DNA of 18,130 bases from the NCBI RefSeq assembly GCF_000330505.1, contig NW_004443536.1, forward strand, positions 312,640-330,769. The letters run 5' to 3'. The DNA is from Entamoeba invadens IP1. Lineage: Eukaryota > Evosea > Mastigamoebida > Endamoebidae. Within the stretch, counting starts at the first letter, position 1. The number at the start of each line of letters is the position of its first letter. Below, in pieces: positions 15,600-18,130 of this stretch. The notes below the pieces were generated by a model that ran no database searches, was not told the DNA's origin, and saw nothing but the letters and a program-made list of their open reading frames with translations. A program made the translations under genes and the position numbers.

Positions 15600-17687
15600 A
15601 TGAGCTACACACCAAATATCAAAAGCACCGAAGTTTTACCGTCGAAGAGTGCACAACAATTCACATACAATTTTGGCGCAAACGCTTTTGTTCACAAAAA
15701 GAAGAACGAGAAAATTGATGCCCCAAAACCAATAAAGGCTTTTGCAGGGTTAAATGAAGAACGTGAGCAAACACCAGTCGCGCCCGAGTTTAGCCACCCG
15801 ACGGTCGCGGTGTCTGCGGACCTTCCCCATTTGGGAGACACCACCAAAATGGCGGCTGTCGACTCGGCTTTCAAATCAAATGTTGATAAAGCTGTTAAGG
15901 CCGCGGTAAAATTTGTACCAAAGAAAAAGCAGAAGAAGGACATCATAGACCAGCCACCTCAATCTGAAGAGGAGGTTGGTCTTGACATAAATTCCCAGCA
16001 AAATCCAGCCTCAAAACACGTTTCTTTCTGCCAAGATCACGTTTTGGGGGAAAATGACAAAGTGAGTGATGTTGCCGAGAAATTGGCCCAATCTCCCGAA
16101 CAACAGGAGGAAAAAACCCAACCAGAAAAACGTGTTATACAGCAAGACAAGTGGTGGGAAAAGAAAAGTGAAAAAAAAGAGGAACCGATAACAACTGCAG
16201 AAGATGAGTGGCAAGATGTTGTTTCGACAAAGACATCGAAGAAGAAGCAAAAGCCCAAAAAGAAAAAAGAAACACAAGACAAAAAATCAGAGAAAAAATC
16301 AGAGACGTCAAACGAAACAAAGGACGATAAAATCGACGAAGAAAAACAAACTGAAAATGTCAAATCTGCAATCACCGAAAATCAAGATGACGACAAACGG
16401 AACGAAATCAAAGAAGAGGCGGAAATTTACAAGCCACCGACACCAAGTAATATAGAAGACCGTCAAAAGGAAAAACTCAATGAACAACCAAAAGAAGAAA
16501 ACTTCTTTAAACCAGCAACGAGAATAAGAGCTGGAGAGGCGGCTCCTAAAGAAGACGGGGAATCTCCAGGAATATTTAAAGCAGCAACTCGTATTAGGTT
16601 TGGTGAACCAGCTCCACAAGAGGAACAAAAAACAGAAGCAAAGAGAATTGAAGAGGACATTGATGATGATAAGATGGGGATTATCATTCCCCCATCTGTC
16701 AAATCGGTACCGCCACATGTCCCACAAAATGTGTATTCAATTGACCAAATGCTTGATTTGAGAAGCAAAAAGGTTCGAGCAAGAGATTCGATGTTTGAAA
16801 TGTTCCAAAAATTCACGATGAAAGAAAAGAAAGAAGAAAAATTATTCACAGTTGATCAGTCGAAGGCGATGTATCGCCAGTGGTTCAATCAGTTGACAGA
16901 AATCACAATTGATAAAGTCACATCTGAAATGGCACTTCAGATGCGAAGTAAAGATGATGTTGAGACGATGTTGTCGATCTTATTCAAAAATGCGATCAAT
17001 GAGCGGCGATATGTGCAGTTGTATGTGAAGTTCTTTGTGAAAGTGCGCAATGCGATGCTTGTAGTTGACACCAAGAAAGACCTTGCAATTGACATGATCA
17101 AATTTCTTCTTGGGAAGGCAGAGAATCAATTCACACATCCACCAACTGTCAGAATGCCATCTGAAAATGAAACAGATATCGAACGCATCGAACGTGAAGA
17201 TGCAAATGCAGTGGATGAGTTTGAATATCTTGGAACAGTCTTCTTGGTGTCATATTTGTACACAGAAGGCACAGTCATCGCTGACTTGGTGCTACAATGT
17301 CTGCATTCCCTCTCTAACATCAAAGGAAGACTGCCAACAAAGGCATTCACTACACTCATCAAAGAGACATGCGACAAATTGGTCAACGAGAAGGTCGACA
17401 TGACTGACGTGTTGAACACTATCAAGAAAATGCAAGCTGTCGACGGAATCTCAAAATTCGAACAAATCGTCTTGGAAAACTCAAAAGACCAAATCATTAA
17501 GGCTGTCGAGAAATTTGCGAAGAGAGGAGGTATACCTAAACAAAAGAAAATAAAGAAAGTTGAAGTAAAGACTGAAGAGTTTATCCCCGATTCAGTCGAG
17601 GATATGGCTAAAGGCAATACAAAACTGATTGATAAAGAAAGTAATGAAACGAACAATAAAATGAAAGAGAAAGGCGAAGCAAAGTAA
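15600..17687 (+). CDS. eIF4G-like translation initiation scaffold (MIF4G domain)
   Basis: eIF4G-type proteins bridge the cap-binding protein eIF4E, the helicase eIF4A and eIF3 to recruit mRNA to ribosomes. The frame is 695 residues, shorter than animal eIF4G and without an obvious MA3 domain, closer in layout to fungal or plant eIFiso4G. Residues 1-300 are disordered and charged, with Lys/Glu-rich blocks and a WW-containing patch (QDKWWEKK). Two copies of a 23-residue-spaced motif, FKPATRIRAGEAAP (from 303) and FKAATRIRFGEPAP (from 326), follow. YSIDQMLDLR (from Tyr379) fits the eIF4E-binding pattern Y-x4-L-hydrophobic with Met for Leu. The MIF4G-like helical repeat region is about 410-645, including ILFKNAINERRYVQLYVKFF and YLGTVFLVSYLYTEG. 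The tail is Lys-rich. There is no intron. Confidence 0.85.
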   Translation: MSYTPNIKSTEVLPSKSAQQFTYNFGANAFVHKKKNEKIDAPKPIKAFAGLNEEREQTPVAPEFSHPTVAVSADLPHLGDTTKMAAVDSAFKSNVDKAVKAAVKFVPKKKQKKDIIDQPPQSEEEVGLDINSQQNPASKHVSFCQDHVLGENDKVSDVAEKLAQSPEQQEEKTQPEKRVIQQDKWWEKKSEKKEEPITTAEDEWQDVVSTKTSKKKQKPKKKKETQDKKSEKKSETSNETKDDKIDEEKQTENVKSAITENQDDDKRNEIKEEAEIYKPPTPSNIEDRQKEKLNEQPKEENFFKPATRIRAGEAAPKEDGESPGIFKAATRIRFGEPAPQEEQKTEAKRIEEDIDDDKMGIIIPPSVKSVPPHVPQNVYSIDQMLDLRSKKVRARDSMFEMFQKFTMKEKKEEKLFTVDQSKAMYRQWFNQLTEITIDKVTSEMALQMRSKDDVETMLSILFKNAINERRYVQLYVKFFVKVRNAMLVVDTKKDLAIDMIKFLLGKAENQFTHPPTVRMPSENETDIERIEREDANAVDEFEYLGTVFLVSYLYTEGTVIADLVLQCLHSLSNIKGRLPTKAFTTLIKETCDKLVNEKVDMTDVLNTIKKMQAVDGISKFEQIVLENSKDQIIKAVEKFAKRGGIPKQKKIKKVEVKTEEFIPDSVEDMAKGNTKLIDKESNETNNKMKEKGEAK

Positions 17688-17854
17688 TTATGACTTTATT
17701 TTTACTACAATTTTAGAATTACTTTTAAGATAATGACATCAAAATATCTAACATTTATAACATATAACATTGTATATGTATTTTTTCATGAATTATTTTT
17801 TACTCGAGTTCATTAATTATCAATGTTGTTTAGACACAACTTTCAGTGAATTAA

Positions 17855-18130
17855 TTAGTCTTCTTCCTTTTGTTTCTCCTCATCCTCTTTATCTCTGATA
17901 TTCAATTGTACAATATCATCATCTGAAGGGGTTGGGGTTGGGGTTGTGGTGGGATGGAGTGGAGCAGGTGGTGGTGGTAAAGCAGTCCTCAACCCTTCGT
18001 CTAATGCTGGAGCTCCCATTGTAAATCCTTTATCACCAGTTTCTGTTGGTACTTTAAGTTTAAGTCCTGTTTTTCTTCTTGCAGCCAAACCTCCTTTCTT
18101 CTGTGGTATAACCGTTTTTTGTTCTCCCTT
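17855..18130 (-). CDS. C-terminal part of a Pro/Thr-rich protein (runs off the right edge)
   Basis: On the minus strand an open frame enters from the window edge and stops at 17855, giving the last 91 residues of a longer protein. No ATG near the edge is needed: the frame is open to base 18130 (KGEQKTVIPQKKGG...). The visible part has a basic region (AARRKTGLKLK), a Gly/Ala segment, then PPPPAPLHP and a Thr-Pro repeat (TTTPTPTPS). It ends in an acidic, Lys/Glu-rich tail (DKEDEEKQKEED). This looks like a disordered C-terminus. The proline run could bind profilin, SH3 or WW domains, but I cannot name the family from the tail. It converges with the eIF4G-like gene, with 167 bases between them. 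Confidence 0.6.
   Translation of the reverse strand, partial: KGEQKTVIPQKKGGLAARRKTGLKLKVPTETGDKGFTMGAPALDEGLRTALPPPPAPLHPTTTPTPTPSDDDIVQLNIRDKEDEEKQKEED

Noticed and set aside
1..18130. CRISPR arrays, insertion sequences, prophage or other bacterial systems
   Set aside because: The genes and introns are eukaryotic. No direct-repeat/spacer array, transposase or integrase is present.

Overview
The window looks like nuclear DNA of a lower eukaryote, most likely an Entamoeba species. Very AT-rich spacers separate compact, more GC-rich genes. Every intron I can place with confidence starts GTTTGTT, and most end in TAG, which is the Entamoeba splice style. The protein set is plainly eukaryotic: proteasome alpha subunit, ribosome assembly factor, RhoGAP, Rap GTPase, cornichon, eIF4G. 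I cannot name the species from the sequence alone.

Layout, left to right. Positions 1-453 are a spacer with a 20-bp periodic repeat at its left edge. An orphan gene follows (454-1260, +). Next come a single tRNA-Gly(CCC) gene (1389-1459, -), a 33-codon small ORF (1635-1736, +) and a perfect 37-nt palindrome. The three-exon gene for 20S proteasome alpha7 (1929-2899, -) diverges from the RPF2-type ribosome-assembly gene (3338-4246, +). After a long spacer there is a PH-like/RhoGAP protein (4922-6169, +), a doubtful small ORF (6486-6674, +) and riboflavin kinase (6757-7182, +). A 742-residue coiled-coil protein with a C-terminal zinc finger lies on the minus strand (7284-9512).

The middle holds three small membrane-protein genes: a Pmp3-family proteolipid (9857-10036, +), a DUF4870/Tic20-like protein (10210-10629, -) and a two-exon cornichon cargo receptor (11165-11636, -). 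A member of a large Entamoeba leucine-rich-repeat family follows (11895-13309, +). It is either spliced from three exons or frameshifted. A spacer of more than 1 kb contains an unusual A-rich, T-poor block (about 14040-14470) just before a two-exon Rap-type GTPase (14492-15175, +). An eIF4G-like scaffold (15600-17687, +) converges on the 3' end of a proline/threonine-rich protein that runs off the right edge (17855-18130, -).

These are mostly independent housekeeping genes, not an operon or a dedicated system. The clearest gains over a plain ORF scan are the spliced gene models (alpha7, cornichon, Rap, probably the LRR gene), the two very small genes missed by length cut-offs (33 and 59 codons), and corrected starts for the RhoGAP and Rap genes. 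I found no convincing new multi-gene system. The most open questions are the 33-residue ORF, the A-rich block before Rap, the palindrome, and the 742-residue protein of unusual architecture.
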